Below, piece after piece: positions 37,509 through 49,470 of a stretch of DNA of 64,000 nt (position 1 is the stretch's first letter; every line of letters starts with the position of its first letter). Source of the DNA: Agelaius tricolor (lineage: Eukaryota > Chordata > Aves > Passeriformes > Icteridae); the NCBI GenBank assembly GCA_023055355.1, contig JALJCS010000024.1, positions 7,641,501 through 7,705,500 on the forward strand. Direction: 5' to 3'. The translations under genes and the position numbers were made by a program. The notes beneath the pieces were generated by a model. It was not told the origin of the DNA. It was given only the letters and a program-made list of their open reading frames with translations, and did no database searches.

Positions 37509-40500
37509 CCCTTTTTAAAGTGAAAGAAAAATTAGATAACATTCATGCATATATTGTCTCTGTACATCAGGACCCTGTAAAGGGGCACCTACACATTGGA
37601 GACTGCCTTAGGAATCAGATTTTCTGCTGTAATGGTTGAATAGATATCCCAGAGGTGGCTCTTTCAAAGTGCTGTTCTGGCTCAGAGCTCTTCAGTTTTT
37701 GAACAGAACATCAAGAAGCATTCAGCAGATGGATGGTCAAAGAACAGTTCAGGCAATCAGTGATCAATCTCTTTTCACCCAGACATCACCTCTGTAAAGA
37801 GCTAAAATGAGCCATGGATCAGGGCTATGGGGACTGTTCCCCACTCTACAATACGCACAGGTGGCACAGGTGCAGAGGGCAGCCTGGCAAAGGTTTAGAT
37901 CACTTGGTGATAACACATCTTAATCCAGGATTATGTTAAGTGTTGTGGTTTCCCAGAACAGACATGGATTGATGCAGGCTAACATGAGGAAAAGTCTGAC
38001 ATGAACTGGGTGGAGCAGCACACACAGGTTCACAGTCCTGCCAAAGTCCTCTTTCAATGGGCATAAATCAGGAAAAGATATTTAGAGGACAGAAAAGAAG
38101 GAAAGAAGGAAAGGAATCCAGTGTATGGTCCCCCAACAGCCCTCACTCAATGTCAGGCCCATGCAGGCCTTTTCTAGGAGGTGGCTGCACATAGTGAGTG
38201 AGACTGTGTGTTCAAACCAATGGTTTGGCATCAGTCAGCAACAGTTACTTCCCTCTGTGCTTGTGCACCTCTCTATAAAGTTCTCCTTAATCCTTAAATC
38301 TATGTATAAAGCGCGCTCTAGGTGTGAAGTGATTTTGAGATGGCAGAGTGAGAACATGGGTAGCACAGAACACCTAATTTGGCTATGGAAAAACCCCAGG
38401 AATGATGGAGGAGAATAGAGCAGCATAACTTCTCTTAGGAGTTAAGACATTCTGCAGCATCTCTCTTAACCTCAGAATAAAAAAGGGTAATACCTTATAC
38501 CAGTGTGCAGTGAAACATAAACTGTAGCTACAGAGTTGGTGTTAAGTGGAGGAGCTGAGTTCATAATGTTAACCCTAAAAAAGCTGATATTTCACTATGT
38601 GCCTGCAAATGTGTCTCTCTTTAAAGCTTCTTGGCTGAAGGATTGCTCAAAGATCATCCTTGTTTTTAGTGTGGTCAACCCACATAATGAAAAACAACCA
38701 ACATTAAGTAAGAAGCAATAACTGAGATAACATTCAGTTTTGTCTGTGATCTCCAAAAATAATATGACTAGGCTATTACAACAGCTGTAATGGGGAATTT
38801 AGGAGTGATACAGAATAGAATATTTTCTTCTCTGACGCCACAGTTATATAACCACCAGAAAGTTTCTAATGTACATCAGTTGTCACAACACTGTAGTCTT
38901 TTACACTGTGGAGATAATTTCCTGCTCAGTTACTTTTATGCAGCTCTCTATTGCAACAAGGGTGAAGTTGCTATTATGAGAAAAATGTACAGAGTATCTA
39001 ATTGCACTGGTCTGAGCCATCCTGCAGCTGTTTTACATTGGTTTCTAGAGTCCAACTAACATTTTAAAAATGTATGCATATGTTATTATTCTTCCAGCAA
39101 ATCTGTTTAAAAGTCAACCTTTCCTTTCTGGCCACAGACCACTGCTGGTTTTATAGGGTTTTAGTTCCAAACCCTCCTCATGCCTCCACCCCTGGGCCAA
39201 AATTCTTCATCATATCAAAGCAAAGGACCAGTACAATTCCTGTGTCAAAGATTGCTGACTCTGTGCCATGGCTGCCCTACCAAAAGCCATCCAGCCACAG
39301 TCTCCACTCTTGCCCCTCTTTGTTCCTCATGCACTGCACACCCCCCTTCTCACAGCCTTTTTCTCTCTCACTGGCACTGTTTATTCTGCCTCCTCATCAG
39401 TTACAGATGTGGTTTAGTTTACTAATGTGGATACTTTTTATACACCAGCCTTCATTTTAGAACCATGTCATCACACAATCCCACTCATTTTCATGTGCCA
39501 GCATCACTCTGCTCTAGTTGAACATCACCAGATCACATCATGTGCTTACTGAAAATACTTAATATAGCAATATGTTTGAACATTCCCATGCACAGTGTGA
39601 ATATAAATTGTAGGAAAGGTGAACTTCTGAATTTATGTTGGGCAAACATTGCATTATTTTGATAACCTTTAAAAAAATTTACATTTTACTCTGAGTTTTA
39701 GCATGAATCTGTTGAAGACACAATTTCAGTGTTCTGTTGCAGAAAAGGAGTATAAACTATAACCTCATATTGTTTGAGTCAAGCAATATAGCTAAGATTA
39801 AATAAATAAATAAACTTTCTAAAGTGCTCTCCCTGGAAAACACAGAGTTGAGCTGTTGAACAGCTATTGCCCAGTACTCATTTAAAAAGTTTTAGAGGCT
39901 TAAATGGCTTTGTTTATTGTCATCTTGGGCCTTAATTGCTTCTCATTCCTCTTTGTGCCATGCACATGGAGCTATAACAATGGAATTTTCAAATCAAATG
40001 GCATCATTTCTGCCTATGACAAAGCAGATTGTTTGCAATACTAGAGAAACCTGAAAAGTGAATTAGTTGGAATATCTCAGTCCTCAGCTTTTCTTAAGAC
40101 AATACTGTGAGAAAATCACAGAGAGAACTTGAAATGCTTTAGGACAGAGCCTAAAGAGATATTAGCTAGTTGCCATTTCTTGATATCAGTCTGGAAAGTG
40201 CATTGAAGATTTTTTGTGCTATTGAAAGAGTGATTAGTGACTATTTCATCCCTCCACTTATTGTTTCTCTGTTAATAAAGGGATGACATCAGTACCATAA
40301 AAGTACAGTTTCCAACCACTGCATAAACTCTGGAATACTGGAATGTCTTCAAAAGCAGGAGGCTGTGGCCTTGTAAAAAGTTTCCCTTGTCAATAATTCT
40401 GCTTCTCCTAAGAAAACCAGCTGTTACTTTTCAGCTGAAGTAGGTTGGCTTGCCAGGTCATTGATCCTGAAAGCTCCTGAAAGGGAAGCTGTCCATTCCC

Positions 40501-41029
40501 AATGTTCACAGCAACAGGACAAAAAATAAAGTCCTAACTTTTCTCAGGAATTTGCTGGGATTTTTGACAGCAGGCACTATGAACATTTTTCATGATAATG
40601 GCTGTGCAAGAGAGGAATAGATTATGTTGGGAGAAGTGGTGTCTTCCTCCTATTACTGGGAGTTACTTGAGGACCTTTCAAGAATTCTACTTTATTCTTC
40701 CTTGGGTCAAAGGTCAGAATTGGATTTTTAAGATGCAAATAACAAATAGATCACCATTCAAGAATTTTTCTAATAATGATATTTTTTATTTACTTTTGTA
40801 TAGCAATCTCCCCCACTTTCGTCATTTCTATCACGTGAATTTGCATCTGCTTTTTTGTACACAAGCTCCCTAATGTTTACCCATGAAGAAATACATGTAA
40901 GAACTCAATAGAATTTCTGACAGTCATGACTCAATAAATTATGAATAGATTTTTACACCCAACCCCTTAATGTGTGATATGAAGGACTCACAAAAAAATT
41001 TTATTCAAGTTGCAGGTTTAAAGATAAAT

Positions 41030-41062
41030 ATTATATATACATATATCTATATATATACATGT
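41030..41062. repeat. AT-alternating microsatellite-like tract
   Basis: A run of TATATA words with interruptions (ATATATACATATATCTATAT and onward). Simple sequence only. Confidence 0.8.
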
Positions 41063-42335
41063 ATAAAAATATATTTAAGTTCACTCAAAAGCTGAAAAAG
41101 AAAGTAAAATCCCTGAAAGCAGATTTTTTATTTATGAGATTTCTAGCTGTGACAGATTACCATCTCTCTATAAAAGGAAATTATGCTTCTGTGAAAATAC
41201 GACTTAATATTAAGGGGACTGTTATTAAAGGGACTATTACTGTAATCTTTTTTCCTTTGTATACTGGTTATGTGCTTATTCAGGTCTTTCATTCACCAGA
41301 TCTCTGGCTGTATAACTGAATTCAGTACTTTGGTCCCAGTCTGTCACTGTTATGGGTCAGGAGAAATTGAGAATCTTTAAGATATAAAACTCAGCATGAA
41401 TTCAATGAAGAAGGATCCACACATTTTTTAACATCTTTTCATTGATATTATCAATGTTGTTGAGTATGCTTTTCAATCCTATAAAAATGTATCTGGAGAG
41501 ACAGAAATGGATATATAAATATATGTATTTGAATATTTACATTGAATGATACCAATGTAAAATATTGAGTTCATTCCAATTGTGTGCTCACAGGAACAAG
41601 CAGAACTTACTTCATGAACTGTTTTTCACAAGCATACCACAGTTTTTCACTCTGGATATGTTTTAGCAAGACTCCTTGACTTTGATAGAAAAGTCACTTG
41701 ATAAATAATATAATTATCTTGTCCACCTCTGTATGCCCCATTTGCAACAGAGCAGATCATCTGTCAGCACATCATTAGCCAGACATCCCTGTGTCTGAAG
41801 TGAGTAAAGGAATATACTCTAGAATGTAAATATTAAAAGAGGGGATTTTTAAAATGAGTTCAAATAACACATTAGGCATAGGGCACATGTCTGATTTAAA
41901 ATCTGCACAAAGAACAGGGTCATGCCTGCCTCCCTATTAACTGGTATCATGAGTCACATTATCTGCTGCAGATAACATATGGTGCAAATACAGTCTGTCT
42001 GTGTGTCTGCAACATCATTTTATGAATCGACCTTGAATGGCAGGATGATTGAAAAATATTCACTTTGAAGACAAGAGGAGTAATTTTCATTCTGTTCTGT
42101 TTCTTGAAGCTGCTTGATCTGGGGGCAAATTATTTCTGCTGTATATGAAGTCACTGCAGTCCCATCCTATCATTCTACTGCCTGCTTGGATAAAATTATT
42201 TTCAGTGGCAGGGGGCAGGGGAGAGGTGAAAAAATATGATATGAGAGCAAAAGGAATAACAAAATAATTATAGCATTTTGACAACACATAATAAACCAAC
42301 TCTTTATTGCTTGAATTTGTCTCCTTTATTTTTAG

Positions 42336-42438
42336 ATGCCAACAGTCTACAAATAAGTTTAAAGAAAATTACAGACTTCAAGAAGTTCAAAGGAAGGACA
42401 CTGCTCTTGCAATGGAGTTACTGCATGAAACTTTATAA
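42336..42438 (+). other. Candidate coding remnant with helical character, unidentified
   Basis: An acceptor-like site (TCTCCTTTATTTTTAG) precedes an open segment of 33 codons. It begins CQQSTNKFKENYRLQEVQRK, continues DTALAMELLHETL, and ends in TAA at 42436-42438. The peptide is polar and helix-prone. About 90 bases further on, another frame reads KLEQQQKEMKTKAESL (near 42525-42575), also coiled-coil-like, and AATAAA follows at about 42588. The two pieces are in different frames with unrelated filler between them. This could be a decayed pseudogene of a coiled-coil protein, or chance in A-rich DNA. I do not recognise a parent gene. Confidence 0.18.
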
Positions 42439-42811
42439 AGGCCTTTTTGGCCTTCTATCATCAATACATATGCCTAAGCATCTCCTTGAAAAATTTTGGC
42501 TTCCCTCTGCAACCTGTTTTTGTTAAACTTGAGCAGCAGCAGAAGGAAATGAAAACTAAAGCTGAAAGTCTCAGGGTGGTTACTTTCAATAAATTAAAGT
42601 TTTCTTCTTATTTCCTCATTGTGAGATGCAAGGAAAGGCCTTAATGGTGCTCTGATTTCATTTCTCGTATATTGTGTGGATTTGTGTTCAATGCTAAAGG
42701 AGCCACAAGGGAGTCCTTTAGTTTTACCTGAATGTGTTTTGCATTTCATGGGTTAACTGCAGCAAATTTTTTGAATTTCTCTGGTACCTTCCTCACTCTA
42801 AAATAACTGCT
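42439..42811. other. Unannotated stretch
   Basis: Contains the second coiled-coil-like frame mentioned in the preceding entry. Otherwise nothing recognised. Confidence 0.4.
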
Positions 42812-43006
42812 TTGAATCATACAGCTGTGGTCTGGACAAGATCTCCAGAGGTGTCCAGTCCAACCATCCACTCCAAACAAGACCATTGGTCAGTCCTGGC
42901 TTTTTCTTGCTGGCTTTTGGAAACCTTCAAGGCTGGACCCTCCACCGCCTCTCAGTCACCTGTCCCAGCGCAGCACCACTGTCCTGGTCTGCTCCTCCTC
43001 TGCTTG
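42812..43006 (-). mobile_element. CR1 LINE fragment, inverted
   Basis: This is the only clear minus-strand CR1 in the window. In plus orientation it shows the reverse complement of the CR1 3' end: TGAATCATACAGC, CCAGAGGTGTCCAGTCCAAC, GGAAACCTTCAAGGCTGGAC, CCTCCACCGCCTCTCAGTCA, CCTGTCCCAGCGCAGCACCA. The copy is well diverged, has lost most of its tail units and is 5'-truncated. Confidence 0.8.
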
Positions 43007-46000
43007 AGTCCTTCTACTTTTTGGAATTATCATTAATTGATTAAATATTATTCCATATGCTGATTTTTCTTTCTCCCCGTGTTTTGTAGGTAGATGAGTA
43101 AAATCCTTCAAGGTTCCCTTCAGCATTGTCACCACTGTGGCCTTAAGTGGATGGCATGGGTAGATCCATTGGGTAGAACACCTTGGCAATTTCCTTTTCA
43201 AGCACAAGTCGGTCCTTGATACTCAGATACCAGATTTCTAAACTTGTAACTATGAACTAAACTATAGTACTTATGTGCCTGAAGAGCAAAACTTACTAAG
43301 TCTTCTCTAAGACTATTTTTTTTAAAATTCATAATGGTCCAGTGTAAAATGCCAGGGGTTTGAATCTGCAAACTCCGTTTTGCTCCCTCTCAAATTAATG
43401 CTGATACTGATAGTTACTTTGTGCTTGTGTCCCATCATATATCACAACATTTCAATAATGTGTACATATCTGACTTACTGATTCATAGATGTCATGTCAC
43501 TTTCCATTATGACACAATGAAATTATCCATTCACTATTATTTACATGTCATTGAAGATTAATATATTCTAGAAAAGATGCAGAAGCCTCTGCCTACCTTT
43601 GAAATGCAAAAAGGAATTGATAGGCACTTGACTTCAAGTTTTTGTTGAGTGTTTTGTCATGTCAATGCAAGCAACCTCCCTTGCAGCTTCTTAAATTTGA
43701 GTATTACTTTTGCATTTTTGTCAGCTTATTTTTGGTGGCATTGAAAGAAACTTGTAATTATTGGTGAAAAGGAACTTCTACTGAACTGTGCTAAAAAAGT
43801 CTTCTGACTTCTGTGCTACCTGGAATGAGTATGGAGAGTTCTTGAAGAATAAGTCTCAAATTCCAGATTCTTCATCTGGAAATACCTGTTTATGGATGCC
43901 TAAATCTTGACATCTGAACTTGTGAATACATCTCCCCCTCAGGCCATGCATGTATTCTAGTTCCTGTGTTACCTCTGCCAGTCCCATTGATACAACTCAG
44001 CTCTTTGTTGCCTCAAAAAACAGCAAGTGCTGAATTTCTAGATTAGTATAGGAAAGTGAATGAGATATGGGATGATATCACTCATACCTGATATGAACTG
44101 GAATGCAAACAATAAGAAAATCAGGTTAAGCATGAGCGAACATGTTCAGTCATCTCCATCCTGTCAGTAGATAAGCCCACAGAAGTTGCTTGAAGGTCCT
44201 TTCAAGCACCTGTGGTGTGAGAAGTTTCTTATGCTGGTGCAGGAATGACTGACAGAAAATCAGATACATGCACTTCACACCCAGAGCAAAACCCACAGAG
44301 AATTATAAAATAGGGGATTTAGGTAATAACTAAAGTCCCTTTTAATCTGTCAGGTTATTTGTGCAAAAGGTTTCCTGTTTTAAATACAGGAATCATAGCT
44401 CAAAATTGGCCCTGGGTGTATAAGACCAGGGCTGTCTAAAAGGGATTCAGTGTTTCAGAGGCAGCTGCTAGAAGACAGCTGAGCAATTACACTGAGACCT
44501 GGCAATTACATTGCTCAAGTTGGGTTAATTGCACTGTCTCAGAATTGTGTCCCTCTTCAGCTATTCTGTGGGAATGAGACTTCCTAGACAGCCTTAATGA
44601 AACTGGGTATCCTAAATCAGTTTTCAACTGAAATTGCCTTGACAATATTTTTTTTGTTGTTGTTAATAGATCTGTGTATAACATATTTATTGGTCTCAGG
44701 TCTTTTCATGCCTCTTGAAAATTATTTGTACGCTACCCCCATGGCATCTTCAAGATGACTCAGGAATTTCTGTTGTAAATAAATCTTCCAAGTGTGCAGA
44801 TAACATTATCAAAATCAGAAACTGAATAGTTATTTCAGTCCTTTATTTCAGTAAAAAATATGCTTCTTTATTGTTCTGTTTCCTCCCCCCACTATTAAAT
44901 CATAACAATGTCTTGTCAACCACACTTTAACCTAGTCTTAATATCTTTTGTTTGATGTGAGCCACATTTTGAACAGTGATGTAGCCACAAGGGTGAATGA
45001 TTTACCCACTAGATCTTAACACTATTTAAAAGTTTAGTCTTTTAGTGTCATTTGTATGGTCATATTTGTGTGTGTAATATTACCGTGACTTTAAGTCTTA
45101 CTTCCCATATAGCAAAAATTGCACAGCCCATTCAGGTACATTCTCCAAGAAAATAAACTAATAGGAGCTAAAGGACTAAAGGACAGAAGGCCAATTTAAC
45201 ATACAGTTTGGACAGCTGCTTTTCCTCCTCTCAGCCCTTGTTTCATTGTCCTCTCTCTCTACTTACACAGTATTAATTGCCTGAGACTCTATCCTGTTCC
45301 TTAACACTATTCACAAACTCTGAATTAAAGTTTTATGTTCACATTTGGATTTGTTGGCAGCACAGGAACACAGATACTTCTCAAACTTAAGTATACCTTG
45401 TATTTTGTTTGCTAAAAAGCCCTATTTGTCTTTGCCATGCAAATTGAAGATCAGCAAAGAGACTGAATTGGCAGAATTTCAGTTGATGAGATAGTATTCT
45501 GACCAAAAATATCCTGTTTAACTCAAACAGGCAACCTAAATTCAACATGAAATTGATCTCTATAGTCCAGAAATGGGAGTGTGACAGTCATAAGGTGAGC
45601 CTTTATTAGAGTGACTTAAAGATGACAGTGCACATAAACCGGCCTTGATTAGATTTTGTAGTAAAAAAGAGTTAGAAAATGACAGACAATAACTAGTGAT
45701 TTGCTATTTTTCCTGAAAATATTTTGAGGTATGATTAGGTTAAGATTATGTGTTTTAATGCTCCTATCCAAACCCTTTAATTTCCTAGAGAAATAGCTTC
45801 CACACTGCAGAAATCTACTATAAATAATTGCTACTGTAAACAGAGCTTTGAAATTACCAAAATAGGGATTTGGGAACTGTAGAGTCATTTAACATCGTTC
45901 CTGCTTAGCAAACTCCCTATCCTTCTTTCTTACACTGAAAATGTCAAAACAAGATATTTCAACACTGTAAAAGAGCTTTTCCCACTGTTTTCAAAACACA

Positions 46001-47962
46001 TTTTTGTCTAAATTGATACTCTGCTTTTTAAAATTTTGATATAACAGTACTCTAATGGTAAATTGCTTTGAGAAAATTTGATCAGCAAGTTATGGAGGTT
46101 TTGAGGAGATGTTAAAACTAAACTAATATCAACAGTTCTACTGAACTTAGTTGTAGAGATCGACATTGCAGTCCTGAGCCTGTGTAATGAGACACAGTGG
46201 CACTGAGAATCACACTTCTTAATCACAAATACATAATTATTTCAAAGGTGCAACAACCTCTGGCAAAATGACCTTCATTAAAACAGGCATTTTGGTGTGA
46301 ATGTAGGTTTTGACCTCATAAGGAGAAATGATGAAAAATCTCATACAAACCTAACTTAAGAGTTTTTTTGCCCAGCTCAGAATCTACTTTAACTGTTTTG
46401 ATATTGTAGAAACCTCTATTTTTTCCCAATATGTCAGTCCTTTGAGGAAGGGCCCTCTTCCTAATATAATAAATAAATTAATGGCAACTATACTGGGTAA
46501 CAGAAGAGAAGTTTTTCAGGTGTTTTACTTACTTATTTTTCTGTAAATCATGTTTGCAGTCACAGAAATATAGCTCTGAAATGCTGTAGTTTTTGCTGTT
46601 AATAGACAGATGTTTTAAATTTAGCATTCTTTATTTGTTGTACAAATATTTCTTCAGACATTCATATTTTGCTATGAAGATTTTTGGAACAGCACACTAT
46701 TGAAACATAAGATATCAGATACTTCAAAGTCTCAGATACTCGAAGTTCAGAATTCTGGTTATTCATTGGGGCTGAAGGAGCCAGTCCTGATCCTCTGTCT
46801 TGTACAGTGATTTACATGTTTACAGCAGGGCCTTTTATTTCATTTCAGGTTTGTGTGTCTGTGTAAGATGAACAGCAAATTCAGTAAATCATCTAAATCA
46901 TGTTTGGGCACTGGGAATGTGCTTACCATCAGGTAATTGGATCTTACATTGCAATTGAGTGAAAATGTTACTGCAGAAGTATGATAAAGGGGAAGCAGGA
47001 GAAAAGTCGGGACAGTCTGCCATGATCAGGAACCCTCATCTCTAAGCCATGAAGCTTGTGAGCAACGTTCACAAAATCATCTGAACACCAGGATTGTTTC
47101 AAAGACTTCCAAAGACTTGCAAAACTTACAGTCTCAAAGGCTTTCATCTGACACAAACTGTATGAAAGCCTTTATTTTGCTGAACTCTTACAGCTGGGTA
47201 AGGCCAGAGCTCAGTTGTCCTTCAGAAGCAGTTTTGCAGCAGGCTCCTTATTCCTCTCTCTCAAGATGAGCACAGTGGAACATGGATGGTCACTCCTGTG
47301 GTTTTTGATGCTGTGGGAGGATATTTTCTGCATCATTAAACTTCCTGGACACTGATCCTTGCATGAACTGGTAGCATGACCATGTGCTGCCCACCATCCA
47401 CATATGACTTTACAGAAGCACTCTTGATGTGTTTTGACTCATGTGGTGACATTGTTTGGTAGCTTTAAGAGTAAAACCTGCTGGGGCTGCTACTGGCTGT
47501 TTTGGGGCTTCTTATGGCACATCTTTAAAGATGACAGACCATTTAATAAACTGCTACAATGTCCACACAAGATTTTCTTTTCATCAGCCAACTGTATTTG
47601 ACTCTCACTGCCAAGAAGTGAATTGACATCCCCATCTTTAGAACTGCAGTTTTTAAGCCTTTGCAAAAGAACAGGGATTTTTTTGTCATGCACAGCTTGC
47701 TGCTAACCTTCTGGGTTTTTTTTTGTTTTTCTGCCTAACCTTTTTATCTGAAGAGAGAAAGCTCTGCTTGAACTTACGTTTGGTTATTTGGTAAGAAATT
47801 TGCTTCCCTGCTAATTTCATGCTATACATAATACATCTTTATTATGTATTATTAATATTCATTTTCATCAAAACAGTCCAAAAAAATTTCCATGTGGTAA
47901 AACCAGCCATCTACCTTTGCTAGGACGTTGTACACTGTCTCCCTTGTCTTTGAGTCATTTGA
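43007..47962. other. Gene-free AT-rich stretch
   Basis: No gene or repeat family recognised. A near-palindrome (GCTTGAAGGTCCTTTCAAGC) lies near 44188. Frames are short and unsupported. Confidence 0.45.
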
Positions 47963-48171
47963 TGTCATGGACATATTTTATGAAAAATCCTTTTGCTAGG
48001 ATTTTTCTCCTGAGAAGCTGAGGCCTCAGAAATGAAATGTAAACAATGATTATCCGCATCATTTTCTTTTAATATAATATATATCATAAAATAATAAATC
48101 AGCCTTCTGAAACATGGAGTCAAGATTCTCATCTCTTCCCTTGTCCTGGGACCCCTGAGAACACCACTACA
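47963..48171 (+). mobile_element. Solo LTR, passerine endogenous retrovirus type, internally deleted (copy B)
   Basis: Starts TGTCATGGACATATTTTATG and ends AACACCACTACA. It is homologous to the LTR at 13797-14185 but in the opposite orientation. The left block (through GTAAACAATGATTATC) and right block (from ATCATTTTCTTTTAATATAA) match well. About 185 bases are missing between them, including both CCAAT boxes. AATAAA is kept at 48093-48098. The flanks ATTTGA (47957-47962) and ATTTGC (48172-48177) agree at five of six bases, consistent with an aged 6-bp target-site duplication. No internal retroviral sequence is present. Confidence 0.85.
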
Positions 48172-49184
48172 ATTTGCAATTGATATTTTTTGTCAGAGCA
48201 ACAATAGGGTGGATTTGCCTGGCCTTCTGGCATATGCAATTTTAAATCATTCAATATTTACTCTCTGAGTAGCTGTGACTCACTTGTCATCTGAATCCTC
48301 CTGACCAAGGCCTAGACCAGCCACCTGTATCCTGCATGGGCGATGGAATTCTGACATCATGAACATAACATTGTGCTGTAATGATGCTTTTAACAGCACT
48401 GTAGATCTTGGCCTGCAGCTGCATCTTCTTATGCTTGCAGATTTGGTTGCCAGCTGGCCCTCAGCAAAAGGTTAGAAATGAGATACCAGCTCCCTCTGGG
48501 TGAAGCCTCCCTAATAGGATGAGTTTATCATTTTGTGCAATGAGCTTGGTTGTACTCTTGAGATCCAATATTCTTTGGTCTCAGCAGGCATTGTACCTCA
48601 TGACTAGGCACTAGCAATTATTAAAGACAGTTATTTGCAATATTATCAGTTAGCTGGAAACAAGTTAGGGATCCCTGACTCCTGCTGTGGAGAATACATT
48701 CACTCCCTAGCTCTGAGCATTTGTGTTCTCAGCTGACAATCCCTTAGGCAGCTCCTGCTTCCTCCAGTTGCTTTTTCCAGTTACGAAATATGCTTCTGGG
48801 TAAATTCATCTATTGTGTTTGCCTTTCCCAGCATGAAGGCATTTTACTCATTTGAGCAAGAAAAGACCCCACTTTTGAGATGCTTTCATTACTGTTAGCC
48901 TCTGGAGCTACATATGAGGTGTATCAGAGTCACAGCCAAAGGCTCAAATAAATACTACAAAGAGAAAGCAGAGTGGGAACTCTAGTTTTCAAGCAGGAAG
49001 ACCTTTTAAGTCAGACTATAATTAGTTTTCTCCATCCCCACTGAGACTAGGAGAAGAAATATGGAATTTAATTTATTAATATGATGGTTAAAATCAGATA
49101 ATTTTTCTGACATCTATTTCTACAATATTATTTTTGTGACACTTAAGGGATATTTAAATTACTGTGCTGAACCCTTTTCTGCAG
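48172..49184. other. Gene-free stretch
   Basis: Nothing recognised between the LTR and the exon-like segment that follows. Confidence 0.45.
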
Positions 49185-49385
49185 CAATTCATGGGAGGAC
49201 TAAGAACTGACTGTCACAAACAGCATGAGCCAGCTGGTGCAGATGAGATCTTCCTAGAAGCTGCTGTGCAGGGCAGGGATGGTGCCTTACCTAGTGGCAT
49301 TATTAAAAGCCAACATGAGTCAACAGAGACCAGTTGTAAGAAGCCCTTTGTGGAGCTAACCCACAGATGGAGAAGGTGCTGCATA
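49185..49385 (+). other. Candidate symmetrical coding exon, unidentified
   Basis: An acceptor (ACCCTTTTCTGCAG) and a donor (TGCATA then GTAAGC) bound 201 bases, exactly 67 codons, in one open frame with phase 0 at both ends. The peptide starts QFMGGLRTDCHKQHEPAGAD and ends THRWRRCCI. It is less AT-rich than its flanks and mixed in composition. The same frame stays open beyond both edges, from an ATG at 49164 to a stop at 49476-49478, so the splice borders are not enforced by stops. The minus strand also has an overlapping open frame. I do not recognise a family. Confidence 0.25.
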
Positions 49386-49470
49386 GTAAGCAGGCAGGAA
49401 CCTTCCTTGGGCGCCGTGCTCAGCAGCGCTCGGAGCTCAACAAAGGTCCCGTGGTACACAAACACCCGGA
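49386..49470. other. Isolated CpG-containing patch
   Basis: The stretch GGGCGCCGTGCTCAGCAGCG, followed by CTCGGAGCTC and GGTCCCGTGG, packs several CpGs into AT-rich, CpG-poor surroundings. It is open on both strands. It may be a piece of a retrocopy or mobile element, or a conserved element. No identity assigned. Confidence 0.35.

Larger units (their letters stand above)
36517..42335. other. Gene-free AT-rich stretch
   Basis: No gene recognised. It contains a small imperfect hairpin at 37458-37508, an (AAAT)n tract near 39798-39816 and a long AT-alternating tract at 41030-41062. Confidence 0.45.
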
